Of a DNA stretch of 55,369 bases, positions 25,188 through 34,007 are shown piece after piece (the first letter of the stretch is position 1; each line of letters starts with the position of its first letter). The notes beneath the pieces are model-generated. The model was not told where the DNA came from. It worked only from the letters and a program-made list of their open reading frames with translations, and did no database searches. The position numbers and the translations under genes are program-made. Location: NCBI GenBank assembly GCA_023431405.1, contig JAEYVZ010000070.1, forward strand, positions 1-55,369. Direction: 5' to 3'. This stretch comes from Actinomycetes bacterium. GTDB taxonomy: Bacteria > Actinomycetota > Actinomycetes > Actinomycetales > Microbacteriaceae.

Positions 25188-26789
25188 GTGGCCACCCGAC
25201 CCGCCCCCGCGCCCCGTTCCTCGTCCGCGCTGAGATCATCGGCACGGGGATCATCGGCACGGGGATCATCGGCACGGGGATCATCGGCACGGGGATCATC
25301 GGCGCGGGGATCTTCAGCGCGGGGATCTTCAGCGCTGGGCATCACGGCCGGACTCATCGGCTGGTTCATCCTCGTCGAGATCGTCAGCGGCATCCTGCAG
25401 GGGTACTACGTGCCGCTGTTCAGCGACATCGTCATCGCTCTCGACATCCACGACTCCGACGTCAACTGGTTCGAGGCGGCACAGCTGCTGCTCTCGGCGC
25501 TGGTCGTGCCCGTGCTCGCGAAGCTCGGCGACATGTACGGCCACAAACGCATCCTGCTCATCGCCGCCGTGCTGACCGCGGGAGCCACCTGGTGGCTCGC
25601 CTTCGCCGATTCGTTCTGGAGCTTCCTCATCGCCTGGTCGCTGCAGGGCTTCTACGTGGTCTGGCTGCCGCTGGAGATCGCGCTCATCTTCGAGCGCGGT
25701 CGCGCGCAGAACCGGGGCGTTTCCCTCACTCGTCGGGCGGCGGGCCTGCTCGTGGTGGGGCTGGAGGCCGGCGCGATCATCGGCGCGCTGGCGGCGGGCC
25801 GCATCTTCGCCGCCACCGGCGGCGACCTCACCCTCACGCTCATCGTCCCGGCGATCGCGGTGACCCTGGTCTCGGTCGTCATCTGGCTCTGGGTGCCCGA
25901 GTCGACGCCGCAGCCGGAGCGCTCGCTCGACACCTGGGGCTTCGTCATCCTCGCGTGGGGGCTGCTGCTGGTCACGGGCGCGCTGGCATGGATGCGCCTC
26001 ATCGGCGAGCTGGGGCTCGGAGACGGCGCGTGGTGGGCGGTGGCGGTGCTCCTGTTCGCCGGGGTCGCCGTGCTCGTCTGGTTCGTGCGGTACGAGCTCC
26101 GGCAGAACGACCCCGCCATCGACATCCGTGTGCTGCGCAGGCCCGACATGTGGCCCGTGCAGGCCACCGCGTTCCTCATCGGCATCAGCCTGCTGGGAGC
26201 GCAGGGCCCCCTCTCGACCTACGCCGGCACCGATCCGTCACTCGGATACGGGCTCGGACTGGATGCCACCGCGCGCTCGAACATCATCGGCGTCTACCTC
26301 GTGTCGCTCATCGTCGGGGCCGTGCTGTTCGCGATCACGTCCCGGCGCGCAAGCCCTCGCATCGTGCTGATCGTGGCGGCGCTGCTGGTGGGCATCGGCT
26401 ACGCCCTCTTCCTCCCGTTCCACCTCGAGCTGTGGCAGGTGCTCCTCAACATGTCGATCGCCGGTCTCGGGTGCGGTGCTCTCGTGGGTGCGATGCCTGC
26501 GGCCGCGGCCGCCGCCGCCCCGCTCGGGCAGACAGGCGTCGCCTCCGCGCTCACGAACACGACGAAGACCGTCGGCGGCACGTTCTCGTCGGCCGTGTTC
26601 GGTGTCGTGCTCGCCGCGGGAGCGGGCACCGTCGCGAGCCAGACCGCCGCCTCGCTCGGCGGCTATCTCACCGTGTGGGCGATCTGCGCCGCCGGCGGCT
26701 TCCTCGCGGCGGTGCTCCTGGTCTTCGTGCCGAAGGTGGCCTTCGCCGACGCCGCGGAGGCACCCGCCGCCGGAGCGGCCGCCGCCTGA
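25188..26789 (+). CDS. MFS transporter (DHA2-like) with repeat-encoded N-terminal tail
   Basis: Major facilitator transporter of 533 residues with about 12-14 membrane segments. The loop between helices 2 and 3 reads LAKLGDMYGHKRIL, the family A motif (GxLaDrxGxkr). The paired hydrophobic segments and overall length fit drug/metabolite efflux pumps, but the substrate is unknown. The first 51 residues are a cytoplasmic, Arg/Ser-rich tail built from seven copies of SSARG. Start GTG 25188 has no ribosome site, but TAGAAT at 25176-25181 lies exactly 6 nt upstream, the clearest leaderless start in the window. Confidence 0.88.
   Translation: MATRPAPAPRSSSALRSSARGSSARGSSARGSSARGSSARGSSARGSSALGITAGLIGWFILVEIVSGILQGYYVPLFSDIVIALDIHDSDVNWFEAAQLLLSALVVPVLAKLGDMYGHKRILLIAAVLTAGATWWLAFADSFWSFLIAWSLQGFYVVWLPLEIALIFERGRAQNRGVSLTRRAAGLLVVGLEAGAIIGALAAGRIFAATGGDLTLTLIVPAIAVTLVSVVIWLWVPESTPQPERSLDTWGFVILAWGLLLVTGALAWMRLIGELGLGDGAWWAVAVLLFAGVAVLVWFVRYELRQNDPAIDIRVLRRPDMWPVQATAFLIGISLLGAQGPLSTYAGTDPSLGYGLGLDATARSNIIGVYLVSLIVGAVLFAITSRRASPRIVLIVAALLVGIGYALFLPFHLELWQVLLNMSIAGLGCGALVGAMPAAAAAAAPLGQTGVASALTNTTKTVGGTFSSAVFGVVLAAGAGTVASQTAASLGGYLTVWAICAAGGFLAAVLLVFVPKVAFADAAEAPAAGAAAA
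25236..25340 (+). repeat. Seven 15-bp in-frame tandem repeats
   Basis: Unit TCATCGGCACGGGGA, with small changes in the last copies (TCGGCG, TCTTCAGCG), encodes Ser-Ser-Ala-Arg-Gly six times and then SSALG. Because the unit is 15 bp, gain or loss keeps the reading frame. It makes up most of the N-terminal tail of the MFS transporter. Confidence 0.95.
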
Positions 26790-26824
26790 GCGGGCTCTCT
26801 CCGGCCGGGCTCCCTCCGACCGGG

Positions 26825-27601
26825 CTACGTGCGCGGGCGAAGCGGACCGCGCGCGAGCAGGTGCTGGGCCGACTGTGCGACCGGGCGCATCGTGACCAGG
26901 TCGAGGTTCACATGGCCGGGGGCGTTGAGCGCGTAGGCGATCACATCGGCCACGTCGTGGGCCGTGAGCGGCTGCTCGACCCCCTCGTACACGCGCTCGG
27001 CGGCCGCCTGGTCGCCGCCGAGGCGGTTGAGGGTGAACTCCTCCGTGTAGACCATGCCCGGCGCGACCTCGGTCACCCGGATCGGCTCCCCGTTCAGCTC
27101 GAGTCGCAGTGCGCGCGCGAGCATCGACTCGCCCGCCTTGGCCGCGTTGTAGCCGGCGCCGCCGGGGTACGCGGTCTGCGCGGCCGTCGAGGTGACATAG
27201 ACGGTGTCGGCGTGCCCGCCGTCGGAGATCGAGCGACGAAGAAGCGGCAGGAGTGCCGCCGTCACCCGCTGCGCCGACAGCACGTTCACCTCGAACATCC
27301 ACCGCCAGTCGTCCGCAGAACCCTCGTCGACGCGGTCGGTTCCGCGGGCGCCGCCGGCGACGTGCACGAGGGCATGGATGCCGTCGAGCGTCTCCAGATG
27401 CGCGGCGAGCGCCGCGACGTCGGCGTCGGAGGTGAGGTCGGCGGCGAACGACTGCGTGCCGATCTCAGCGTCGAGGGCAGCGAGACGGGCGGCGCGTCGC
27501 GCGACTCCCACGACCTCCCAGCCGCTCGCGCGCAGCGCACGCGCCGTCGCCTCGCCGATCCCGGAGCTCGCACCGGTCACCACCGCACGTCGTGTCGTCA
27601 T
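26825..27601 (-). CDS. Short-chain dehydrogenase/reductase (SDR)
   Basis: NAD(P)-dependent oxidoreductase of 258 residues. The nucleotide loop TGASSGIG is near 9-16, followed by VARRAARL, which suggests NADP preference. The catalytic residues are Ser in VTSTAAQ and the YNAAK motif near residue 151. PGMVYTEEF is the usual loop after strand 6. It resembles YdfG/serine-3-dehydrogenase-type SDRs; the substrate is unknown. ATG 27601 is preferred over GTG 27610: TACGGT lies 7 nt upstream, and the GTG falls within that spacer. Confidence 0.9.
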   Translation of the reverse strand: MTTRRAVVTGASSGIGEATARALRASGWEVVGVARRAARLAALDAEIGTQSFAADLTSDADVAALAAHLETLDGIHALVHVAGGARGTDRVDEGSADDWRWMFEVNVLSAQRVTAALLPLLRRSISDGGHADTVYVTSTAAQTAYPGGAGYNAAKAGESMLARALRLELNGEPIRVTEVAPGMVYTEEFTLNRLGGDQAAAERVYEGVEQPLTAHDVADVIAYALNAPGHVNLDLVTMRPVAQSAQHLLARGPLRPRT

Positions 27602-27679
27602 GGGCTCCACCGTACGACACCCCTGCCCGCGCCGGCCCGACAGCGCACCGCGCGAACGTTACGTCACATTTCCGGATCG

Positions 27680-27708
27680 TTGAGCCGCGGATGCCGTGAA
27701 CGTACTGT
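27680..27708 (+). promoter_or_regulatory. Predicted promoter of metY
   Basis: TTGAGC (27680-27685) and TACTGT (27703-27708) are separated by 17 nt. The transcript would start near 27715, giving a leader of about 55 nt. I saw no SAM riboswitch and no McbR-type palindrome in this gap. Confidence 0.55.
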
Positions 27709-27769
27709 CGGTGTCAGCCGGCGGCACCCGCCGTGCACCCTCCCGACCCGACACCCGCAGGAGCACGAC

Positions 27770-29092
27770 ATGTCCGCAGCCGAGAACTGGCGCTTCGAGA
27801 CCAAGCAGATCCACACCGGCGCTGCTCCCGACCCGGTCACCAAGGCGCGTGCCACGCCGATCTACCAGACCACGTCGTACGTGTTCGACAACGCCGACCA
27901 CGCGGCCAACCTGTTCGCGCTGGCCGAGTTCGGCAACATCTACACGCGCATCCAGAACCCGACGCAGGATGTCGTCGAGCAGCGCATCGCGGCGCTCGAG
28001 GGCGGCACCGGCGCGCTGCTGGTCGCCTCCGGCCAGGCGGCGGAGACCTTCGCGGTGCTGAACATCGCGGAGGCGGGCGACCACATCGTGTCGTCGAGCT
28101 CGATCTACGGCGGCACGTACAACCTCTTCAAGTACACGCTCGCCAAGCTCGGCATCGAGGTCACGTTCGTCGAGAACCAGGACGACGCCGAGGAGTGGCG
28201 CCGTGCCGTGCGCCCCAACACGAAGCTGTTCTTCGCCGAGACGATCGGCAACCCGAAGATCAACATCCTCGACATCCGCACCGTGGCCGACATCGCCCAC
28301 GAGGCCGGCGTGCCGCTGATCGTCGACAACACGATCGCGACCCCGTACCTCATCCGTCCGTTCGAGCACGGCGCCGACATCGTCGTGCACTCGGCCACGA
28401 AGTTCCTCGGCGGCCACGGCACGGTCATCGGCGGCGCCATCGTCGACGGCGGAAAGTTCGAGTGGTCGAAGAACGTCGAGAAGTTCCCCGGCCTCACCGA
28501 GCCCGACCCGTCGTACCACGGCGCGTCGTACACGACGGCGGTGGGCGACGGCCTCGCCTACATCATCAAGGCCCGCGTGCAGCTGTTGCGCGATCTGGGT
28601 GCCGCCATCTCGCCGCAGAGCGCGTGGCTGCTCATCCAGGGGATCGAGACCCTGTCGCTGCGCATCGAGCGTCACGTGCAGAACGCCCAGGAGATCGCCG
28701 AGTGGCTCGAGAACCACGACGACATCGCCTCGGTCAACTACTCGGGCCTTCCCACCTCGCCCTGGTACGCCGCCGCCAACACGTACGCCCCCAAGGGCGT
28801 CGGTGCCGTGCTGTCGTTCGAGCTCAAGGGCGGCGTGGAGGCGGGCCGCGAGTTCGTCAACTCGCTGTCGCTGTTCAGCCACCTCGCGAACATCGGCGAC
28901 GTGCGCTCGCTCGTCATCCACCCGGCCTCCACCACCCACTCGCAGCTCACGCCCGAGCAGCAGCTCACGACCGGTGTGACGCCGGGTCTCGTGCGCCTGT
29001 CGGTGGGCCTGGAGAACATCGACGACCTCAAGGCTGACCTCGAGCAGGCCCTGGCCGCGGCTCGCCGTGTCTCCGAGGCCGCGCGCGCCTGA
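27770..29092 (+). CDS. metY: O-acetylhomoserine aminocarboxypropyltransferase (sulfhydrylase)
   Basis: PLP enzyme of 440 residues that makes homocysteine from O-acetylhomoserine and sulfide. The start FETKQIHTGAAPDPVTKARA and PIYQTTSYVF are family hallmarks. The PLP lysine is in HSATKFLGGHGT near 210, and the phosphate-binding YTRIQNPT lies near 63. The length and the long insert after the lysine (FEWSKNVEKFPGLTEPDPSY) separate MetY from the shorter MetB/MetC proteins. GCAGGAG is 6 nt before the ATG. MetX, which supplies its substrate, is 1.1 kb downstream, separated by a minus-strand gene, so this pathway uses direct sulfhydrylation. Confidence 0.96.
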   Translation: MSAAENWRFETKQIHTGAAPDPVTKARATPIYQTTSYVFDNADHAANLFALAEFGNIYTRIQNPTQDVVEQRIAALEGGTGALLVASGQAAETFAVLNIAEAGDHIVSSSSIYGGTYNLFKYTLAKLGIEVTFVENQDDAEEWRRAVRPNTKLFFAETIGNPKINILDIRTVADIAHEAGVPLIVDNTIATPYLIRPFEHGADIVVHSATKFLGGHGTVIGGAIVDGGKFEWSKNVEKFPGLTEPDPSYHGASYTTAVGDGLAYIIKARVQLLRDLGAAISPQSAWLLIQGIETLSLRIERHVQNAQEIAEWLENHDDIASVNYSGLPTSPWYAAANTYAPKGVGAVLSFELKGGVEAGREFVNSLSLFSHLANIGDVRSLVIHPASTTHSQLTPEQQLTTGVTPGLVRLSVGLENIDDLKADLEQALAAARRVSEAARA

Positions 29093-29113
29093 TCGTTCCT
29101 CCTCAGAACAACG

Positions 29114-29145
29114 CGGATGCCTCGTCCTTCGGGACGGGGCATCCG
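29114..29145. terminator. Bidirectional terminator with UUCG loop
   Basis: Arms CGGATGCCTCGTCC (29114-29127) and GGACGGGGCATCCG (29132-29145) form a 14-bp stem with one G-U pair around TTCG. It lies between the convergent metY and the toroid-fold gene. There is no long U tract, which is common in high-GC actinomycetes. Confidence 0.8.
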
Positions 29146-29164
29146 TCGTCTGAGGCCCCCGCCG

Positions 29165-30103
29165 TCAGCGCGCGGCGTCCCACCACCGAAGCACGCGCAG
29201 AGCCCTCAGAGTGACCCAACGGCTGGGGGCACCTTCATCCTCGCCCGCCATGTCGAACAGCACCGGACCCTCATGCCGGTTCTCGTACACGAACCGGCCG
29301 TCGGAGCGCTGCTTCGCGCGGAGCACCTCCACCGCGTCGGCCAGCCGGGGGTCTCGGATGTCGGCGACCCGGAAGTAGTCGATCCCACGCAGCACGTCGT
29401 AGAACCAGCGCACGGGGTACGACAGCATCGCGAACCTCGGGTCAATCGGCTCCCCCGTCGATCGACGGTAGAGCAGACGTCGTTCCAGCAGGAGCTCCTC
29501 CGCGCGGCGGAGCGCGAGCGCGATGCCCTCGCCGCCGTGCTCGGTGTGCCAATCGCGCAGCCCTTCCATCGCGCAGATCGTCGAGTGCAGAGAGAACGTG
29601 CTCGTACCATCGCGGTCATTGCAGTTCCAGCCTCCGTCGGGGAGCTGGGTGCTCAGCAGCGTCTGCACGATCGCCTGTGCGTCACGCCGGAAGTACGCGC
29701 CGACGCTCAGCGCGACCCCGTTCACGCACGGCTCGGTCTCGCCGTCGAAGTAGGGCTCGTCGTCGTGGTCCCAGCGCACGTGGCGCTCGACGCGGTCGAG
29801 GGCCGCGACGACGACGGGGTCATCAGGGTCGGCCCCGAAATCCATCAGCTGCTGCAGCGAGAAGTGAGTGGCCGTCCAGGCATCGAACATGGGACGGGCG
29901 GGATCGACCCACCCCGGCCGGTAGACCCCGCCGTCCCACCTGCCGTCGTCGCTCTGCTCGGCGAGCAGACGCGCTCCCCAGCCCTGCGCCACCACACGCG
30001 CCCTCTCGGCGGCGACCTCGTCCGCCCCTGCGAGAGCGAGGTCGCGCAGCGTCTGCCAGCGGATCGCCGGGTCGCCCGCGAGCAGGTATTCGATGACGTC
30101 CAT
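29165..30103 (-). CDS. Prenyltransferase/squalene-cyclase-like alpha-alpha toroid protein
   Basis: Soluble protein of 312 residues containing several QW-like repeats of the terpene-cyclase/prenyltransferase toroid fold: SDDGRWDGG near 52, LPDGGWNCN near 156 and RSDGRFVYE near 271. It lacks the DxDD motif of squalene-hopene cyclases, and no membrane segment is visible. Members of this group are common in soil bacteria without known activity, so a terpenoid role is not shown. The opening IEYLLAGDPAIRWQTLRDL is helical. TAGCCT (30115-30110) lies 6 nt before the ATG, indicating a leaderless mRNA. Confidence 0.75.
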   Translation of the reverse strand: MDVIEYLLAGDPAIRWQTLRDLALAGADEVAAERARVVAQGWGARLLAEQSDDGRWDGGVYRPGWVDPARPMFDAWTATHFSLQQLMDFGADPDDPVVVAALDRVERHVRWDHDDEPYFDGETEPCVNGVALSVGAYFRRDAQAIVQTLLSTQLPDGGWNCNDRDGTSTFSLHSTICAMEGLRDWHTEHGGEGIALALRRAEELLLERRLLYRRSTGEPIDPRFAMLSYPVRWFYDVLRGIDYFRVADIRDPRLADAVEVLRAKQRSDGRFVYENRHEGPVLFDMAGEDEGAPSRWVTLRALRVLRWWDAAR

Positions 30104-30205
30104 CACCCGAGGCTAGGGAGGGGGTCCGACACGCGACGACCCGGCGCATGACGAGTGCCCGTAACAGTGGCCGATTCGGGCGTGCGAGGCGACCACAATG
30201 GAGGG

Positions 30206-31408
30206 ATGGACTGGCAGACCTCCGAAGACACGGTGCCGAGCGCGCCGATCACGGAGGCCGACGCGCGCCTGCTGCGGGCGCGTCCGCCCGCCACCGGCGC
30301 GTGGCGCGACGGCGACCCTGTGGGCGCTCGACGCTTCGCGGGCTTCGGCGCGTTCCGCACCGAGGCCGGGCGGGAGCTGCCCGCCATCCGTCTCGCCTAC
30401 GAGACCTGGGGGGAGCTCTCCCCCGCGCGCGACAACGCCGTGCTCGTGCTCCATGCGCTCACGGGCGACAGCCATGTGCGCGGTCCCGCGCTTCCCGGCC
30501 ACGCCACCGCCGGGTGGTGGGACGACATCGTCGGCCCCGGCGCCGCCATCGACACCGACCGCTGGTTCGTCGTCGCGGCGAACATGCTCGGCGGATGCCA
30601 GGGCTCCACCGGCCCCGCGAGCATCGCCCCCGACGGCTACGAGTGGGCGTCACGGTTCCCTGCGCTCACGATCCGCGACCAGGTCGCCGCCCAGGTGCGC
30701 CTGGCGGATGCGCTGGGGATCGACGCCTGGGCGGCGGTCGTCGGCGGTTCGATGGGCGGCATGCACGCACTGGAGTGGGCGATCGAGCACCCCGAGCGCG
30801 TCGAGCGTCTCGCCGTGCTCTGCTCGCCCCCGACGACGACGGCCGACCAGGTCGCGCTGAACTCCGTGCAGCTCGAGGCGATCCGGATGGACCCCCGCTT
30901 CGCCGGCGGCGAGTACTACGACGCCGCCGACGGCGACGGCCCGCACCGCGGGCTGGCGCTCGCCCGCCGCATGGCGCTTCTCAACTACCGCAGCCCCACC
31001 GAGCTCAACCAGCGGTTCGGGCGCAGCTGGCAGTCCGACAAGAGCCCTCTCGTCGACGGCGGCCGCTACGCCGTCGAGAGCTACCTCGACTTCCACGGCA
31101 ACAAGTTCACCCGCCGCTTCGACGCGAACTCCTACCTCGTGCTCGTCGAGGCGATGAACTCGCACGACGTCGGGCGCGACCGCGGCGGCGTCGAGGACGC
31201 GCTCGCCCGCGTGACCGCCCGCACCCTGGTGCTCGGGGTCGACAGCGACCGGCTGTTCCCGGTAGACGGGCAGCGGCGGATCGCCCGCGGCATCCGCTCG
31301 ACCATCCACGACGACGTCGTGGTGATCTCGAGCGACTTCGGCCACGACGGATTCCTCATCGAAAGCGACGCCGTCGGGATGCACCTGCGCCGGCTGCTCG
31401 ACGCGTAG
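30206..31408 (+). CDS. metX: Homoserine O-acetyltransferase
   Basis: Alpha/beta-hydrolase-fold acyltransferase of 400 residues, the first committed step of methionine synthesis from homoserine. The nucleophile elbow GGSMGGMHALEW is near 187-198, the LAYETWGELSPARDNAVL start is typical, and GHDGFLIE near the end holds the catalytic His, with Asp in LGVDSDRLFP. Start ATG 30206 is preceded by GGAGGG and by CACAAT, which ends 6 nt upstream; the latter could be a leaderless -10 box. It works with metY upstream. Confidence 0.95.
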   Translation: MDWQTSEDTVPSAPITEADARLLRARPPATGAWRDGDPVGARRFAGFGAFRTEAGRELPAIRLAYETWGELSPARDNAVLVLHALTGDSHVRGPALPGHATAGWWDDIVGPGAAIDTDRWFVVAANMLGGCQGSTGPASIAPDGYEWASRFPALTIRDQVAAQVRLADALGIDAWAAVVGGSMGGMHALEWAIEHPERVERLAVLCSPPTTTADQVALNSVQLEAIRMDPRFAGGEYYDAADGDGPHRGLALARRMALLNYRSPTELNQRFGRSWQSDKSPLVDGGRYAVESYLDFHGNKFTRRFDANSYLVLVEAMNSHDVGRDRGGVEDALARVTARTLVLGVDSDRLFPVDGQRRIARGIRSTIHDDVVVISSDFGHDGFLIESDAVGMHLRRLLDA

Positions 31409-31435
31409 CGCCCCGCAGCTCGATGGCCGTCTCGC

Positions 31436-31744
31436 TCAGTCGGTCTCGCTGAGCGCCTTCTCCAGACGCTCCACCTTGCCGTCGATCTCACCCGTGTAGC
31501 CGGGGCGGATGTCGGCCTTCAGCACGAGCGACACCCGCGAGCCGAAGGGCAGGACGGCATCCGTCGCGGCCTTCACGACTCCCATCACCTCATCCCACTC
31601 CCCCTCGATCTCGGTGAACATCGAACTCGTGCGGTGCGGGAGACCGGAGTCGCGCACGACCTTGACGGCCGCGGCGACCGCATCGTGCACGGAGCCGTCG
31701 GCGCGTCCGGTGCCGCTCGGCGCGACGGAGAAGGCGATGAGCAT
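31436..31744 (-). CDS. MTH1187/YkoF-like thiamine-binding protein
   Basis: Protein of 102 residues with the small ferredoxin-like fold of the MTH1187 thiamine-binding family. IAFSVAPSG, VHDAVAAAVKVVRDSGLPH and SSMFTEIEGEWDEVM are family-like. Homologues form tetramers and bind thiamine or related pyrimidines; the physiological role is uncertain. AGGAGG at good distance supports ATG 31744. It is convergent with metX, 27 nt away, and stands alone. Confidence 0.85.
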   Translation of the reverse strand: MLIAFSVAPSGTGRADGSVHDAVAAAVKVVRDSGLPHRTSSMFTEIEGEWDEVMGVVKAATDAVLPFGSRVSLVLKADIRPGYTGEIDGKVERLEKALSETD

Positions 31745-31835
31745 GGGAACCTCCTGGTTCGGTGGGGCACCGGCGCGGCGACCACACCGACCGGCCGTGC
31801 CGCCGTCGAACGCGACACTCCAGCCAGCGTACGAG

Positions 31836-33059
31836 CTAGCCGGCGTAAGAGCCCGACGCGATCGAGGTGCGATGCGGCGGACGCACACGCGTGAGACGCA
31901 CGACCATCCAGACGAGCAGGCCGACGAGCACGGCGTTGCGCACCGTCAGAAGGCTCACGCCCAGCGGGGCGGGAACGAGGATGTCCTGGTACAGCACCGG
32001 ATAGACGAGCTGGGTGAGAAGCGCCGCCCCGAGGGCGAGGGTCGCCGGGCCCACCCACGCGACCCGGTCGACGACGAGGCCGATCACCAGAGACGGCACG
32101 AGCCAGCACAGATACTGCGGCGACCCGACCTTGTTGAAGACGATGAACGCCGTCACGAGAGCAAGCGACAGAGCGGGGAACAGGGCGACGAAGGTCGCAC
32201 CGCGCGCCGCTTTGACCGCCCCCAGCGCGGCGACGGCGACGATCGCGACGATCATGAGCGGGGTCATCGCGGCGATCACCGGGTCGATCTCCGTGCCCGT
32301 CACCTGGAAGGTGAGGAGGTCGAACGAGTAGTACACCGAGAAGCCGTCCAGGCCCAGCAGCGCCCCCCACAGGTACGGCGCCGCCACCGGCGCCTCCACC
32401 TGGAGCCCTCGAGTCGTCTGGTCGCCGATGAACCCGAAGGCGTGAGCGCCGCCCCCCGCGGCCACCACGACCGCCAGCGTGAGCGCCGAGATCACGAGCC
32501 CTGCCCCGATCACCGACCACCGGCTGCGCATCGCGATCACCGCGGCGGCCATGATCGCCGCCGGCCACACCTTGATCCATGTCGCCACGGCCAGGAGCGT
32601 CGAGGCAAGCCACGGCCGGCGCACCAGCCACAGGCATCCGACGATCGCCAGGGCCACCGTCAGCCCGTCGAGTCGGTAGAGGCCCACGGGGCCGAGCGCC
32701 GCGATGAACGCCAGCCAGAACCAGCCGGCCACGACCCTGCCCGTCGAGCGACCGCGGCCGATGAGGATGCCGAAGGCCACCGCATCGCACGCGGCGACGA
32801 GCACCGCCCAGGCGACCGTGTACGACCCGACGAACGGCACGAACGCATGCGCCAGCACCATCGGCACGAGCGCCCACTGCGGGTACACCCACGACTCGTC
32901 GATGCCGACGATCGGCCCGCCCGCGAGAGCCTGCGCCGACCATGGCTCATAGACCCGGTAGACGTCGCCCATCGGCTCGTTCGGCATGACCCACCCGAGC
33001 CACGAGACGCCCACATGCACCACGACGAACGCGATCCACAGCACGGCCCGATTCGACAT
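31836..33059 (-). CDS. GT87-type (DUF2029) polytopic membrane glycosyltransferase
   Basis: Membrane protein of 407 residues with about ten transmembrane segments. It resembles the GT87/DUF2029 family, which includes polyprenyl-phosphomannose-dependent mannosyltransferases such as PimE. An acidic motif in the first periplasmic loop (MGDVYRVYEPW) and the phrase WIKVWPAAI are characteristic. It probably adds a mannose or similar sugar to a cell-envelope glycolipid or polymer from a lipid donor. TATGAT (33072-33067) lies 7 nt before the ATG, so it is likely leaderless. Confidence 0.82.
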   Translation of the reverse strand: MSNRAVLWIAFVVVHVGVSWLGWVMPNEPMGDVYRVYEPWSAQALAGGPIVGIDESWVYPQWALVPMVLAHAFVPFVGSYTVAWAVLVAACDAVAFGILIGRGRSTGRVVAGWFWLAFIAALGPVGLYRLDGLTVALAIVGCLWLVRRPWLASTLLAVATWIKVWPAAIMAAAVIAMRSRWSVIGAGLVISALTLAVVVAAGGGAHAFGFIGDQTTRGLQVEAPVAAPYLWGALLGLDGFSVYYSFDLLTFQVTGTEIDPVIAAMTPLMIVAIVAVAALGAVKAARGATFVALFPALSLALVTAFIVFNKVGSPQYLCWLVPSLVIGLVVDRVAWVGPATLALGAALLTQLVYPVLYQDILVPAPLGVSLLTVRNAVLVGLLVWMVVRLTRVRPPHRTSIASGSYAG

Positions 33060-33090
33060 CCCCCTCATCATAGGGAGCGTCCCGGAGACG

Positions 33091-33930
33091 TCAGTCACGA
33101 GCATGCAGCACCGAAGCGACGGCGGCAGGGAGGCGAGAAGCCACATCGAGCGCCGTCACCGGCCCCCCTCCAGCAGCATCGACAGCCGCCGCCGCCGCGC
33201 GTGCGTGGAGCCACGCGCCCGTCGCCGCCAGCGGGCCGAGCGCCTCGACATCGATCGCGCCGCCGGCCGCCGCCGATGCCACCACCGCTCCCACGGCGCC
33301 GCCGAGAACGTCGCCCGTGCCCGCCGTCGCCAGCCACGGCGTCGCCTCCGGAAGCACCGCCGTCCACCCCGACGGTGTCGCCACGACCGTGCGCGAGCCC
33401 TTCAGCGCGACCGCGGCCCGGAGGGCGACCGCGGTCTCCCTCGCCGCATCACGGCGCCCCGCCTCGTCACGCGCGTCGGCGGGGGCGAGCCCGAGCACCT
33501 CCCGGAGACGCGCATGCTCGCGCTCGTGGGGCGTCACGACGACCGGTGCCGTCGCTCCCGGCGCGAGATCCAGCGCCCCCGCATCCACCACGACAGGAAC
33601 GTCGCCGCCGAGGATCTCCCGCAGCGCCGCCGTCTCCTCGACCGAGCGGCGCGCGGCATCCGTGCCCGAGCCGATCAGCCACGCCTGCACCCGCCCCTCT
33701 GCGGTCACCGTCTCCGGACGCCGCTGCAGCACGAGATCGGTCGCGCGCGCCGGACCGAGGTAGCGGACCATGCCGACTCCCGTGCGCCAGGCCGCCTCCA
33801 CACCCAGCACCGCGGCCCCGGGGAAGCTCTCAGACCCGGTGCGCACGCCCAGCACGCCCCGGGAATACTTGTCGTCGGACGCGGTTGGCTCTCGCAGGAC
33901 CTCCGCCGCGTCGGATGCCGTCCACCCCAC
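33091..33930 (-). CDS. nnrD: ADP-dependent NAD(P)H-hydrate dehydratase
   Basis: Ribokinase-like enzyme of 279 residues that repairs hydrated NAD(P)H. DDKYSRGVLGV near the N-terminus and the loop TAGTGDVLGG near 203-212 are signatures, with VVVTPHEREHARL in the middle. The epimerase partner domain NnrE is not fused and not in the window. GTG 33930 is chosen because AAGGGGA precedes it and the protein then begins just before the domain. The gene is divergent from the old yellow enzyme. Confidence 0.92.
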   Translation of the reverse strand: MGWTASDAAEVLREPTASDDKYSRGVLGVRTGSESFPGAAVLGVEAAWRTGVGMVRYLGPARATDLVLQRRPETVTAEGRVQAWLIGSGTDAARRSVEETAALREILGGDVPVVVDAGALDLAPGATAPVVVTPHEREHARLREVLGLAPADARDEAGRRDAARETAVALRAAVALKGSRTVVATPSGWTAVLPEATPWLATAGTGDVLGGAVGAVVASAAAGGAIDVEALGPLAATGAWLHARAAAAAVDAAGGGPVTALDVASRLPAAVASVLHARD

Positions 33931-34007
33931 GTCCCTGTCCCCTTCCGCCGGTTCGACCTGGCGACACCCTACCTGCGCACAGCGCGCGGAAACCGGAGCA
34001 CGACGAC

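Noticed and set aside
25236..25340. CRISPR-like array
   Set aside because: Repeats are contiguous 15-mers without spacers and are translated in frame within the MFS gene.
31432..31455. CGCTCAG/CTGAGCG hairpin as terminator after metX
   Set aside because: It overlaps the last codons of the convergent thiamine-binding gene, is only 7 bp with a 9-nt loop, and lacks a U tract.
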